From Hippophae tibetana (taxonomy: Eukaryota > Streptophyta > Magnoliopsida > Rosales > Elaeagnaceae): a DNA stretch of 64,000 bases. Below the pieces are notes generated by a model. That model did not search any database. It was given only the letters and a program-made list of their open reading frames with translations, and was not told where the DNA came from. A program made the translations under genes and the position numbers. Positions 25,741 to 40,047 of this stretch are shown here, one piece after another; position 1 is the first letter of the stretch; every line of letters starts with the position of its first letter. The stretch is taken from contig CM072801.1 of assembly GCA_037013495.1 (NCBI GenBank), positions 102,865,816 through 102,929,815 of the forward strand, written 5' to 3'.

Positions 25741-28301
25741 ATGACAATTAAATCTAAAGAAAACAAAAGTCTTGTAGAAAATATTTGTTTCTTTAATTGG
25801 GATTTGGAACCAAAGAATGCAAAAAACAATATAATGGAAAATTTTATTAATTCCAAAATTCAAAAAATAAAACAAAGAAGAGGAAAATGATATAGTGATT
25901 TAAAAGAAAAGTACGCAATGAAATGCAAATAAGAAAATAATGTCAACAAAATCTAAAGAAAACAAAAGACTTGTAGAACATATTTGTTTCTTTAATTGTG
26001 ATTTGGAACAAAAGAATGCAAAAACCAATAAAATGGAAAATTTCATTAAATCTAAAATTAAAAAAAAGATATTTTAAGATAAATATCCTATTTTGGGCGA
26101 CCACGGCTTCGATACCAAATGATACAGATCCTTTATGCGAAAATATTTGGAACCCATGAACTCACAGGAATGAGAAGTATGGAATTGCTAAGAACATGCT
26201 TAATATGATCAAATTGGAACAATAATGAAGAAGAATAGAAAACCATGCAAGAAGGTGCGATCAAACTATAAGACGTAGGAAAGTATTGTAAGCGATGGAA
26301 TTTGGGTTCTAAAAGGTGGATAACTGAACTATTGTTTCCTTCATGTTTTTGCAAATAGAAATAAGCTTTGGTTTGATATATTATAATAGTAATTTGGATA
26401 CAGGAGTTAAAAGTTATAACAGTTTAAAGATACAATCCCAATAAATAATTTCTTTTTTTTATACTACGAACTCCAGAAATTTTGTGGTTTTTTAATCAGG
26501 AACAAAGATAGGTTGAACACTGAAAAAAAAGAACAGGAAAATGATAGAGTGAATTAAAAGAAGAGTAAGAAATGCAATGCAAATAAGAAAATAATGACAA
26601 TTAAATCTAAAGAAAACAAAAGTCTTGTAGAAAATATTTGTTTCTTTAATTGGGATTTTGAACCAAAGAATGCAAAAAACAATATAATGGAAAATTTTAT
26701 TAATTCTAAAATTCAAAAAATAAAACAAAGAAGAGGAAAATGTTATAGTGATTTAAAAGAAAAGTACGTAATGAAATGCAAATAAGAAAATAATGTCAAC
26801 AAAATCTAAAGAAAACAAAAGACTTGTAGAACATATTTGTTTCTTTAATTGTGATTTGGAACAAAAGAATGCAAAAACCAATAAAATGGAAAATTTCATT
26901 AAATCTAAAATTAAAAAAAAGATATTTTAAGATAAATATCCTATTTTGGGCGACCAAGGCTTCGATACCAAATGATACAGATCCTTTATGCGAAAATATT
27001 TGGAACCCTTGAACTCACAGGAATGAGAAGTATGGAATTGCTAATAACATGGTTATTATGATCAAATTGGAGCAATACAGAACAAGAATAGAAAACCATG
27101 CAAGAAGGTGCGATCAAACTATAAGACGTAGGAAAGTAGTGTAAGCGATTTAATTTGGGTTCTAAAACGTGGATAACTGAACTATTGTTTTGCTTCATGT
27201 TTTTGCAAATAGAAATAAGCTTTGATTTGATATATTATAATAGTCATTTGGATACAGGAGTTAAAAGTTATAACAGTTTAAAGATACAATCCCAATAAAT
27301 AATTTCTTTTTTTTAAACTTCGAACTGCAGAAATTTTGTGGTTTTTTATTCAGGAACAAAGATAGGTTGAACACTGAAAAAAAAGAACAGGAAGAGGATA
27401 GAGTGAATTAAAAGAAGAGTAAGAAATGCAATGCAAATAAGAAAATAATGACAATTAAATCTAAAGAAAACAAAAGTCTTGTAGAAAATATTTGTTTCTT
27501 TAATTGGGATTTTGAACCAAAGAATGCAAAAAACAATATAATGGAAAATTTTATTAATTCTAAAATTCAAAAAATAAAACAAAGAAGAGGAAAATGTTAT
27601 AGTGATTTAAAAGAAAAGTACGTAATGAAATGCAAATAAGAAAATAATGTCAACAAAATCTAAAGAAAACAAAAGACTTGTAGAACATATTTGTTTCTTT
27701 AATTGTGATTTGGAACAAAAGAATGCAAAAACCAATAAAATGGAAAATTTCATTAAATCTAAAATTAAAAAAAAGATATTTTAAGATAAATATCCTATTT
27801 TGGGCGACCAAGGCTTCGATACCAAATGATACAGATCCTTTATGCGAAAATATTTGGAACCCTTGAACTCACAGGAATGAGAAGTATGGAATTGCTAATA
27901 ACATGGTTATTATGATCAAATTGGAGCAATACAGAACAAGAATAGAAAACCATGCAAGAAGGTGCGATCAAACTATAAGACGTAGGAAAGTAGTGTAAGC
28001 GATTTAATTTGGGTTCTAAAACGTGGATAACTGAACTATTGTTTTGCTTCATGTTTTTGCAAATAGAAATAAGCTTTGATTTGATATATTATAATAGTCA
28101 TTTGGATACAGGAGTTAAAAGTTATAACAGTTTAAAGATACAATCCCAATAAATAATTTCTTTTTTTTAAACTTCGAACTGCAGAAATTTTGTGGTTTTT
28201 TATTCAGGAACAAAGATAGGTTGAACACTGAAAAAAAAGAACAGGAAGAGGATAGAGTGAATTAAAAGAAGAGTAAGCAATGCAATGCAAATAATAAAAT
28301 A
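25741..28301 (+). repeat. Monomers 31-33, types III-IV-IV
   Basis: Starts are 25741, 26594 and 27448. Unit 31 has GTATTGTAAGCG, otherwise seen only in unit 15 near 12630. Units 32 and 33 share GTTTTGCTTCATG with unit 16 and are adjacent duplicates. The order III-IV here repeats the order of units 15-16. Confidence 0.86.
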
Positions 28302-31300
28302 ATGACAATTAAATCTAAAGAAAACAAAAGTCTTGTAGAAAATATTTGTTTCTTTAATTGGGATTTTGAACCAAAGAATGCAAAAAACAATATAATGGAA
28401 AATTTTATTAATTCTAAAATTCAAAAAATAAAACAAAGAAGTGGAAAATGTTATAGTGATTTAAAAGAAAAGTACGTAATGAAATGCAAATAAGAAAATA
28501 ATGTCAACAAAATCTAAAGAAAACAAAAGACTTGTAGAAAATATTTGTTTCTTTAATTGTGATTTGGAACAAAAGAATGCAAAAACCAATAAAATGGAAA
28601 ATTTCATTAAATCTAAAATTAAAAAAAAGATAATTTAAGATAAATATCCTATTTTGGGCGACCACGGCTTCGATACCAAATGATACAGATCCTTTATGCG
28701 AAAATATTTGGAACCCATGAACTCACAGGAATGAGAAGTATGGAATTGCTAATAACATGGTTATTATGATCAAATTGGAGCAATAAAGAACAAGAATAGA
28801 AAACCATGCAAGAAGGTGCGAGAAAACTATAAGACGTAGGAAAGTAGTGTAAGCGATGGAATTTGGGATCTAAAAGGTGGATAACTGAACTATTGTTTCC
28901 TTCATGTTTTTGTAAATCGAAATAAGCTTTGATTTGATATATTATAATAGTCATTTGGATACAGGAGTTAAAAGTTATAACAGTTTAAAGATACAATCCC
29001 AATAAATAATTTCTTTTTTTTAAACTACGAACTGCAGAAATTTTGTGGTTTTTTATTCAGGAACAAAGATAGGTTGAACACTGAAAAAAAAAGAACAGGA
29101 AAATGATAGAGTGAATTAAAAGAAGAGTAAGAAATGCAATGCAAATAATAAAATAATGACAATTAAATCTAAAGAAAACAAAAGTCTTGTAGAAAATATT
29201 TGTTTCTTTAATTGGGATTTGGAACCAAAGAATGCAAAAAACAATATAATGGAAAATTTTATTAATTCCAAAATTCAAAAAATAAAACAAAGAAGAGGAA
29301 AATGATATAGTGATTTAAAAGAAAAGTACGCAATGAAATGCAAATAAGAAAATAATGTCAACAAAATCTAAAGAAAACAAAAGACTTGTAGAAAATATTT
29401 GTTTCTTTAATTGTGATTTGGAACAAAAGAATGCAAAAACCAATAAAATGGAAAATTTCATTAAATCTAAAATTAAAAAAAAGATATTTTAAGATAAATA
29501 TCCTATTTTGGGCGACCACGGCTTCGATACCAAATGATACAGATCCTTTATGCGAAAATATTTGGAACCCATGAACTCACAGGAATGAGAAGTATGGAAT
29601 TGCTAAGAACATGCTTAATATGATCAAATTGGAACAATAATGAAGAAGAATAGAAAACCATGCAAGAAGGTGCGATCAAACTATAAGACGTAGGAAAGTA
29701 GTGTAAGCGATGGAATTTGGGTTCTAAAAGGTGGATAACTGAACTATTGTTTCCTTCATGTTTTTGCAAATAGAAATAAGCTTTGGTTTGATATATTATA
29801 ATAGTAATTTGGATACAGGAGTTAAAAGTTATAACAGTTTAAAGATACAATCCCAATAAATAATTTCTTTTTTTTATACTACGAACTCCAGAAATTTTGT
29901 GGTTTTTTAATCAGGAACAAAGATAGGTTGAACACTGAAAAAAAAGAATAGGAAAATGATACAGTGAATTAAAAGAAGAGTAAGAAATGCAATGCAAATA
30001 AGAAAATAATGACAATTAAATCTAAAGAAAACAAAAGTCTTGTAGAAAATATTTGTTTCTTTAATTGGGATTTTGAACCAAAGAATGCAAAAAACAATAT
30101 AATGGAAAATTTTATTAATTCTAAAATTCAAAAAATAAAACAAAGAAGAGGAAAATGTTATAGTGATTTAAAAGAAAAGTACGTAATGAAATGCAAATAA
30201 GAAAATAATGTCAACAAAATCTAAAGAAAACAAAAGACTTGTAGAACATATTTGTTTCTTTAATTGTGATTTGGAACAAAAGAATGCAAAAACCAATAAA
30301 ATGGAAAATTTCATTAAATCTAAAATTAAAAAAAATATATTTTAAGATAAATATCCTATTTTGGGCGACCAAGGCTTCGATACCAAATGATACAGATCCT
30401 TTATGCGAAAATATTTGGAACCCTTGAACTCACAGGAATGAGAAGTATGGAATTGCTAATAACATGGTTATTATGATCAAATTGGAGCAATACAGAACAA
30501 GAATAGAAAACCATGCAAGAAGGTGCGATCAAACTATAAGACGTAGGAAAGTAGTGTAAGCGATGGAATTTGGGTTCTAAAAGGTGGATAACTGAACTAT
30601 TGTTTCCTTCATGTTTTTGCAAATAGAAATAAGCTTTGGTTTGATATATTATAATAGTAATTTGGATACAGGAGTTAAAAGTTATAACAGTTTAAAGATA
30701 CAATCCCAATAAATAATTTCTTTTTTTTATACTACGAACTCCAGAAATTTTGTGGTTTTTTAATCAGGAACAAAGATAGGTTGAACACTGAAAAAAAAGA
30801 ATAGGAAAATGATACAGTGAATTAAAAGAAGAGTAAGAAATGCAATGCAAATAAGAAAATAATGACAATTAAATCTAAAGAAAACAAAAGTCTTGTAGAA
30901 AATATTTGTTTCTTTAATTGGGATTTTGAACCAAAGAATGCAAAAAACAATATAATGGAAAATTTTATTAATTCTAAAATTCAAAAAATAAAACAAAGAA
31001 GAGGAAAATGTTATAGTGATTTAAAAGAAAAGTACGTAATGAAATGCAAATAAGAAAATAATGTCAACAAAATCTAAAGAAAACAAAAGACTTGTAGAAC
31101 ATATTTGTTTCTTTAATTGTGATTTGGAACAAAAGAATGCAAAAACCAATAAAATGGAAAATTTCATTAAATCTAAAATTAAAAAAAATATATTTTAAGA
31201 TAAATATCCTATTTTGGGCGACCAAGGCTTCGATACCAAATGATACAGATCCTTTATGCGAAAATATTTGGAACCCTTGAACTCACAGGAATGAGAAGTA

Positions 31301-34300
31301 TGGAATTGCTAATAACATGGTTATTATGATCAAATTGGAGCAATACAGAACAAGAATAGAAAACCATGCAAGAAGGTGCGATCAAACTATAAGACGTAGG
31401 AAAGTAGTGTAAGCGATTTGATTTGGGTTCTAAAACGTGGATAACTGAACTATTGTTTCCTTCATGTTTTTGCAAATAGAAATAAGCTTTGATTTGATAT
31501 ATTATAATAGTCATTTGGATACAGGAGTTAAAAGTTATAACAGTTTAAAGATACAATCCCAATAAATAATTTCTTTTTTTTAAACTTCGAACTGCAGAAA
31601 TTTTGTGGTTTTTTATTCAGGAACAAAGATAGGTTGAACACTGAAAAAAAAGAACAGGAAGAGGATAGAGTGAATTAAAAGAAGAGTAAGCAATGCAATG
31701 CAAATAATAAAATAATGACAATTAAATCTAAAGAAAACAAAAGTCTTGTAGAAAATATTTGTTTCTTTAATTGGGATTTGGAACCAAAGAATGCAAAAAA
31801 CAATATAATGGAAAATTTTATTAATTCCAAAATTCAAAAAATAAAACAAAGAAGAGGAAAATGATATAGTGATTTAAAAGAAAAGTACGCAATGAAATGC
31901 AAATAAGAAAATAATGTCAACAAAATCTAAAGAAAACAAAAGACTTGTAGAACATATTTGTTTCTTTAATTGTGATTTGGAACAAAAGAATGCAAAAACC
32001 AATAAAATGGAAAATTTCATTAAATCTAAAATTAAAAAAAAGATATTTTAAGATAAATATCCTATTTTGGGCGACCACGGCTTCGATACCAAATGATACA
32101 GATCCTTTATGCGAAAATATTTGGAACCCATGAACTCACAGGAATGAGAAGTATGGAATTGCTAATAACATGGTTATTATGATCAAATTGGAGCAATAAA
32201 GAACAAGAATAGAAAACCATGCAAGAAGGTGCGAGAAAACTATAAGACGTAGGAAAGTAGTGTAAGCGATGGAATTTGGGATCTAAAAGGTGGATAACTG
32301 AACTATTGTTTCCTTCATGTTTTTGTAAATCGAAATAAGCTTTGATTTGATATATTATAATAGTCATTTGGATACAGGAGTTAAAAGTTATAACAGTTTA
32401 AAGATACAATCCCAATAAATAATTTCTTTTTTTTAAACTACGAACTGCAGAAATTTTGTGGTTTTTTATTCAGGAACAAAGATAGGTTGAACACTGAAAA
32501 AAAAAGAACAGGAAAATGATAGAGTGAATTAAAAGAAGAGTAAGAAATGCAATGCAAATAATAAAATAATGACAATTAAATCTAAAGAAAACAAAAGTCT
32601 TGTAGAAAATATTTGTTTCTTTAATTGGGATTTGGAACCAAAGAATGCAAAAAACAATATAATGGAAAATTTTATTAATTCCAAAATTCAAAAAATAAAA
32701 CAAAGAAGAGGAAAATGATATAGTGATTTAAAAGAAAAGTACGCAATGAAATGCAAATAAGAAAATAATGTCAACAAAATCTAAAGAAAACAAAAGACTT
32801 GTAGAAAATATTTGTTTCTTTAATTGTGATTTGGAACAAAAGAATGCAAAAACCAATAAAATGGAAAATTTCATTAAATCTAAAATTAAAAAAAAGATAT
32901 TTTAAGATAAATATCCTATTTTGGGCGACCACGGCTTCGATACCAAATGATACAGATCCTTTATGCGAAAATATTTGGAACCCATGAACTCACAGGAATG
33001 AGAAGTATGGAATTGCTAAGAACATGCTTAATATGATCAAATTGGAACAATAATGAAGAAGAATAGAAAACCATGCAAGAAGGTGCGATCAAACTATAAG
33101 ACGTAGGAAAGTAGTGTAAGCGATGGAATTTGGGTTCTAAAAGGTGGATAACTGAACTATTGTTTCCTTCATGTTTTTGCAAATAGAAATAAGCTTTGGT
33201 TTGATATATTATAATAGTAATTTGGATACAGGAGTTAAAAGTTATAACAGTTTAAAGATACAATCCCAATAAATAATTTCTTTTTTTTATACTACGAACT
33301 CCAGAAATTTTGTGGTTTTTTAATCAGGAACAAAGATAGGTTGAACACTGAAAAAAAAGAACAGGAATATGATACAGTGAATTAAAAGAAGAGTAAGAAA
33401 TGCAATGCAAATAAGAAAATAATGACATTTAAATCTAAAGAAAACAAAAGTCTTGTAGAAAATATTTGTTTCTTTAATTGGGATTTTGAACCAAAGAATG
33501 CAAAAAACAATATAATGGAAAATTTTATTAATTCTAAAATTCAAAAAATAAAACAAAGAAGAGGAAAATGTTATAGTGATTTAAAAGAAAAGTACGTAAT
33601 GAAATGCAAATAAGAAAATAATGTCAACAAAATCTATAGAAAACAAAAGACTTGTAGAACATATTTGTTTCTTTAATTGTGATTTGGAACAAAAGAATGC
33701 AAAAACCAATAAAATGGAAAATTTCATTAAATCTAAAATTAAAAAAAAGATATTTTAAGATAAATATCCTATTTTGGGCGACCAAGGCTTCGATACCAAA
33801 TGATACAGATCCTTTATGCGAAAATATTTGGAACCCTTGAACTCACAGGAATGAGAAGTATGGAATTGCTAATAACATGGTTATTATGATCAAATTGGAG
33901 CAATACAGAACAAGAATAGAAAACCATGCAAGAAGGTGCGATCAAACTATAAGACGTAGGAAAGTAGTGTAAGCGATTTAATTTGGGTTCTAAAACGTGG
34001 ATAACTGAACTATTGTTTCCTTCATGTTTTTGCAAATAGAAATAAGCTTTGATTTGATATATTATAATAGTCATTTGGATACAGGAGTTAAAAGTTATAA
34101 CAGTTTAAAGATACAATCCCAATAAATAATTTCTTTTTTTTAAACTTCGAACTGCAGAAATTTTGTGGTTTTTTATTCAGGAACAAAGATAGGTTGAACA
34201 CTGAAAAAAAAGAACAGGAAGAGGATAGAGTGAATTAAAAGAAGAGTAAGCAATGCAATGCAAATAATAAAATAATGACAATTAAATCTAAAGAAAACAA

Positions 34301-37300
34301 AAGTCTTGTAGAAAATATTTGTTTCTTTAATTGGGATTTTGAACCAAAGAATGCAAAAAACAATATAATGGAAAATTTTATTAATTCTAAAATTCAAAAA
34401 ATAAAACAAAGAAGAGGAAAATGTTATAGTGATTTAAAAGAAAAGTACGTAATGAAATGCAAATAAGAAAATAATGTCAACAAAATCTAAAGAAAACAAA
34501 AGACTTGTAGAAAATATTTGTTTCTTTAATTGTGATTTGGAACAAAAGAATGCAAAAACCAATAAAATGGAAAATTTCATTAAATCTAAAATTAAAAAAA
34601 AGATAATTTAAGATAAATATCCTATTTTGGGCGACCACGGCTTCGATACCAAATGATACAGATCCTTTATGCGAAAATATTTGGAACCCATGAACTCACA
34701 GGAATGAGAAGTATGGAATTGCTAATAACATGGTTATTATGATCAAATTGGAGCAATAAAGAACAAGAATAGAAAACCATGCAAGAAGGTGCGAGAAAAC
34801 TATAAGACGTAGGAAAGTAGTGTAAGCGATGGAATTTGGGATCTAAAAGGTGGATAACTGAACTATTGTTTCCTTCATGTTTTTGTAAATCGAAATAAGC
34901 TTTGATTTGATATATTATAATAGTCATTTGGATACAGGAGTTAAAAGTTATAACAGTTTAAAGATACAATCCCAATAAATAATTTCTTTTTTTTAAACTA
35001 CGAACTGCAGAAATTTTGTGGTTTTTTATTCAGGAACAAAGATAGGTTGAACACTGAAAAAAAAAGAACATGAAAATGATAGAGTGAATTAAAAGAAGAG
35101 TAAGAAATGCAATGCAAATAATAAAATAATGACAATTAAATCTAAAGAAAACAAAAGTCTTGTAGAAAATATTTGTTTCTTTAATTGGGATTTTGAACCA
35201 AAGAATGCAAAAAACAATATAATGGAAAATTTTATTAATTCCAAAATTTAAAAAATAAAACAAAGAAGAGGAAAATGATATAGTGATTTAAAAGAAAAGT
35301 ACGCAATGAAATGCAAATAAGAAAATAATGTCAACAAAATCTAAAGAAAACAAAAGACTTGTAGAAAATATTTGTTTCTTTAATTGTGATTTGGAAAAAA
35401 GAATGCAAAAACCAATAAAATGGAAAATTTCATTAAATCTAAAATTAAAAAAAAGATGTTTTAAGATAAATATCCTATTTTGGGCGACCACGGCTTCGAT
35501 ACCAAATGATACAGATCCTTTATGCGAAAATATTTGGAACCCATGAACTCACAGGAATGAGAAGTATGGAATTGCTAAGAACATGCTTAATATGATCAAA
35601 TTGGAACAATAATGAAGAAGAATAGAAAACCATGCAAGAAGGTGCGATCAAACTATAAGACGTAGGAAAGTAGTGTAAGCGATGGATTTTGGGTTCTAAA
35701 ACGTGGATAACTGAACTATTGTTTCCTTCATGTTTTTGCAAATAGAAATAAGCTTTGGTTTGATATATTATAATAGTAATTTGGATACAGGAGTTAAAAG
35801 TTATAACAGTTTAAAGATACAATCCCAATAAATAATTTCTTTTTTTTAAACTACGAACTCCAGAAATTTTGTGGTTTTTTAATCAGGAACAAAGATAGGT
35901 TGAACACTGAAAAAAAAGAACAGGAAGAGGATAGAGTGAATTAAAAGAAGAGTAAGCAATGCAATGCAAATAAGAAAATAATGACAATTAAATCTAAAGA
36001 AAACAAAAGTCTTGTAGAAAATATTTGTTTCTTTAATTGGGATTTGGAACCAAAGAATGCAAAAAACAATATAATGGAAAATTTTATTAATTCTAAAATT
36101 CAAAAAATAAAACAAAGAAGAGGAAAATGTTATAGTGATTTAAAAGAAAAGTACGTAATGAAATGCAAATAAGAAAATAATGTCAACAAAATCTAAAGAA
36201 AACAAAAGACTTGTAGAAAATATTTGTTTCTTTAATTGTGATTTGGAACAAAAGAATGCAAAAACCAATAAAATGGAAAATTTCATTAAATCTAAAATTA
36301 AAAAAAAGATATTTTAAGATAAATATCCTATTTTGGGCGACCAAGGCTTCGATACCAAATGATACAGATCCTTTATGCGAAAATATTTGGAACCCTTGAA
36401 CTCACAGGAATGAGAAGTATGGAATTGCTAATAACATGGTTATTATGATCAAATTGGAGCAATACAGAACAAGAATAGAAAACCATGCAAGAAGGTGCGA
36501 TCAAACTATAAGACGTAGGAAAGTAGTGTAAGCGATTTAATTTGGGTTCTAAAACGTGGATAACTGAACTATTGTTTCCTTCATGTTTTTGCAAATAGAA
36601 ATAAGCTTTGATTTGATATATTATAATAGTCATTTGGATACAGGAGTTAAAAGTTATAACAGTTTAAAGATACAATCCCAATAAATAATTTCTTTTTTTT
36701 AAACTTCGAACTGCAGAAATTTTGTGGTTTTTTATTCAGGAACAAAGATAGGTTGAACACTGAAAAAAAAGAACAGGAAGAGGATAGAGTGAATTAAAAG
36801 AAGAGTAAGCAATGCAATGCAAATAATAAAATAATGACAATTAAATCTAAAGAAAACAAAAGTCTTGTAGAAAATATTTGTTTCTTTAATTGGGATTTTG
36901 AACCAAAGAATGCAAAAAACAATATAATGGAAAATTTTATTAATTCTAAAATTCAAAAAATAAAACAAAGAAGAGGAAAATGTTATAGTGATTTAAAAGA
37001 AAAGTACGTAATGAAATGCAAATAAGAAAATAATGTCAACAAAATCTAAAGAAAACAAAAGACTTGTAGAAAATATTTGTTTCTTTAATTGTGATTTGGA
37101 ACAAAAGAATGCCAAAACCAATAAAATGGAAAATTTCATTAAATCTAAAATTAAAAAAAAGATAATTTAAGATAAATATCCTATTTTGGGCGACCACGGC
37201 TTCGATACCAAATGATACAGATCCTTTATGCGAAAATATTTGGAACCCATGAACTCACAGGAATGAGAAGTATGGAATTGCTAATAACATGGTTATTATG

Positions 37301-37686
37301 ATCAAATTGGAGCAATAAAGAACAAGAATAGAAAACCATGCAAGAAGGTGCGAGAAAACTATAAGACGTAGGAAAGTAGTGTAAGCGATGGAATTTGGGA
37401 TCTAAAAGGTGGATAACTGAACTATTGTTTCCTTCATGTTTTTGTAAATCGAAATAAGCTTTGATTTGATATATTATAATAGTCATTTGGATACAGGAGT
37501 TAAAAGTTATAACAGTTTAAAGATACAATCCCAATAAATAATTTCTTTTTTTTAAACTACGAACTGCAGAAATTTTGTGGTTTTTTATTCAGGAACAAAG
37601 ATAGGTTGAACACTGAAAAAAAAGAACAGGAAGAGGATAGAGTGAATTAAAAGAAGAGTAGGCAATGCAATGCAAATAATAAAATA
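28302..37686 (+). repeat. Monomers 34-44, II-III-IV trimers
   Basis: Starts are 28302, 29156, 30009, 30862, 31715, 32569, 33422, 34275, 35129, 35981 and 36834. Types run II, III, IV/III hybrid, IV, II, III, IV, II, III, IV, II. The trimer period is 2,559-2,560 bp (31715 to 34275 to 36834). Units 36 and 37 are adjacent near-copies sharing AAGAATAGGAAAATGATACAG in overlapping form, which adds one extra monomer to the first trimer. Confidence 0.87.
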
Positions 37687-38340
37687 ATGACAATTAAATC
37701 TAAAGAAAACAAAAGTCTTGTAGAAAATATTTGTTTCTTTAATTGGGATTTGGAACCAAAAAATGAAAAAAACAATAAAATGGAAAATTTCATTAAATCT
37801 AAAATTAAAAAAAAGATATTTTAAGATAAATATCCTATTTTGGGCGACCAAGGCTTCGATACAAAATGATACAGATCCTTTATGCGAAAATATTTGGAAC
37901 CCTTGAACTCACAGGAATGAGAAGTATGGAATTGCTAATAACATGGTTATTATGATCAAATTGGAGCAATACAGAACAAGAATAGAAAACCATGCAAGAA
38001 GGTGCGATCAAACTATAAGACGTAGGAAAGTAGTGTAAGCGATTTAATTTGGGTTCTAAAACGTGGATAACTGAACTATTATTTCCTTCATGTTTTTGCA
38101 AATAGAAATAAGCTTTGATTTGATATATTATAATAGTCATTTGGATACAGGAGTTAAAAGTTATAACAGTTTAAAGATACAATCCCAATAAATAATTTCT
38201 TTTTTTTAAACTTCGAACTGCAGAAATTTTGTGGTTTTTTATTCAGGAACAAAGATAGGTTGAACACTGAAAAAAAAGAACAGGAAGAGGATAGAGTGAA
38301 TTAAAAGAAGAGTAAGCAATGCAATGCAAATAATAAAATA
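37687..38340 (+). repeat. Short 654-bp monomer (unit 45)
   Basis: This unit has one subrepeat instead of two. Its left part has the a markers (ATGACAATTAAA, TTGGGATTTGGAACC) and its right part the a' markers (AATAAAATGG, TTTCATTAAATC). The switch lies in CAATA at about 37773-37777. The missing length is 199 bp, exactly one subrepeat. It carries the extra variants AAAAAATGAAAAAAAC and CGATACAAAATG, which define short form 1. The downstream half is type IV. Confidence 0.92.
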
Positions 38341-40047
38341 ATGACAATTAAATCTAAAGAAAACAAAAGTCTTGTAGAAAATATTTGTTTCTTTAATTGG
38401 GATTTTGAACCAAAGAATGCAAAAAACAATATAATGGAAAATTTTATTAATTCTAAAATTCAAAAAATAAAACAAAGAAGAGGAAAATGTTATAGTGATT
38501 TAAAAGAAAAGTACGTAATGAAATGCAAATAAGAAAATAATGTCAACAAAATCTAAAGAAAACAAAAGACTTGTAGAAAATATTTGTTTCTTTAATTGTG
38601 ATTTGGAACAAAAGAATGCAAAAACCAATAAAATGGAAAATTTCATTAAATCTAAAATTAAAAAAAAGATAATTTAAGATAAATATCCTATTTTGGGCGA
38701 CCACGGCTTCGATACCAAATGATACAGATCCTTTATGCGAAAATATTTGGAACCCATGAACTCACAGGAATGAGAAGTATGGAATTGCTAATAACATGGT
38801 TATTATGATCAAATTGGAGCAATAAAGAACAAGAATAGAAAACCATGCAAGAAGGTGCGAGAAAACTATAAGACGTAGGAAAGTAGTGTAAGCGATGGAA
38901 TTTGGGATCTAAAAGGTGGATAACTAAACTATTGTTTCCTTCATGTTTTTGTAAATCGAAATAAGCTTTGATTTGATATATTATAATAGTCATTTGGATA
39001 CAGGAGTTAAAAGTTATAACAGTTTAAAGATACAATCCCAATAAATAATTTCTTTTTTTTAAACTACGAACTGCAGAAATTTTGTGGTTTTTTATTCAGG
39101 AACAAAGATAGGTTGAACACTGAAAAAAAAGAACAGGAAGAGGATAGAGTGAATTAAAAGAAGAGTAAGCAATGCAATGCAAATAATAAAATAATGACAA
39201 TTAAATCTAAAGAAAACAAAAGTCTTGTAGAAAATATTTGTTTCTTTAATTGGGATTTGGAACCAAAGAATGCAAAAAACAATATAATGGAAAATTTTAT
39301 TAATTCTAAAATTCAAAAAATAAAACAAAGAAGAGGAAAATGTTATAGTGATTTAAAAGAAAAGTACGTAATGAAATGCAAATAAGAAAATAATGTCAAC
39401 AAAATCTAAAGAAAACAAAAGACTTGTAGAAAATATTTGTTTCTTTAATTGTGATTTGGAACAAAAGAATGCAAAAACCAATAAAATGGAAAATTTCATT
39501 AAATCTAAAATTAAAAAAAAAGATAATTTAAGATAAATATCCTATTTTGGGCGACCACGGCTTCGATACCAAATGATACAGATCCTTTATGCGAAAATAT
39601 TTGGAACCCATGAACTCACAGGAATGAGAAGTATGGAATTGCTAATAACATGGTTATTATGATCAAATTGGAGCAATAAAGAACAAGAATAGAAAACCAT
39701 GCAAGAAGGTGCGAGAAAACTATAAGACGTAGGAAAGTAGTGTAAGCGATGGAATTTGGGATCTGAAAGGTGGATAACTGAACTATTGTTTCCTTCATGT
39801 TTTTGTAAATCGAAATAAGCTTTGATTTGATATATTATAATAGTCATTTGGATACAGGAGTTAAAAGTTATAACAGTTTAAAGATACAATCCCAATAAAT
39901 AATTTCTTTTTTTTAAACTACGAACTGCAGAAATTTTGTGGTTTTTTATTCAGGAACAAAGATAGGTTGAACACTGAAAAAAAAGAACAGGAAGAGGATA
40001 GAGTGAATTAAAAGAAGAGTAGGCAATGCAATGCAAATAATAAAATA
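38341..40047 (+). repeat. Monomers 46-47, type II pair
   Basis: Starts are 38341 and 39194. Unit 46 has TTGGGATTTTGAACC and unit 47 has TTGGGATTTGGAACC in subrepeat a. Unit 47 carries GGGATCTGAAAGG, a marker shared with units 50, 55 and 58. Together with the preceding short unit they form a 2,361-bp trimer. Confidence 0.88.
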
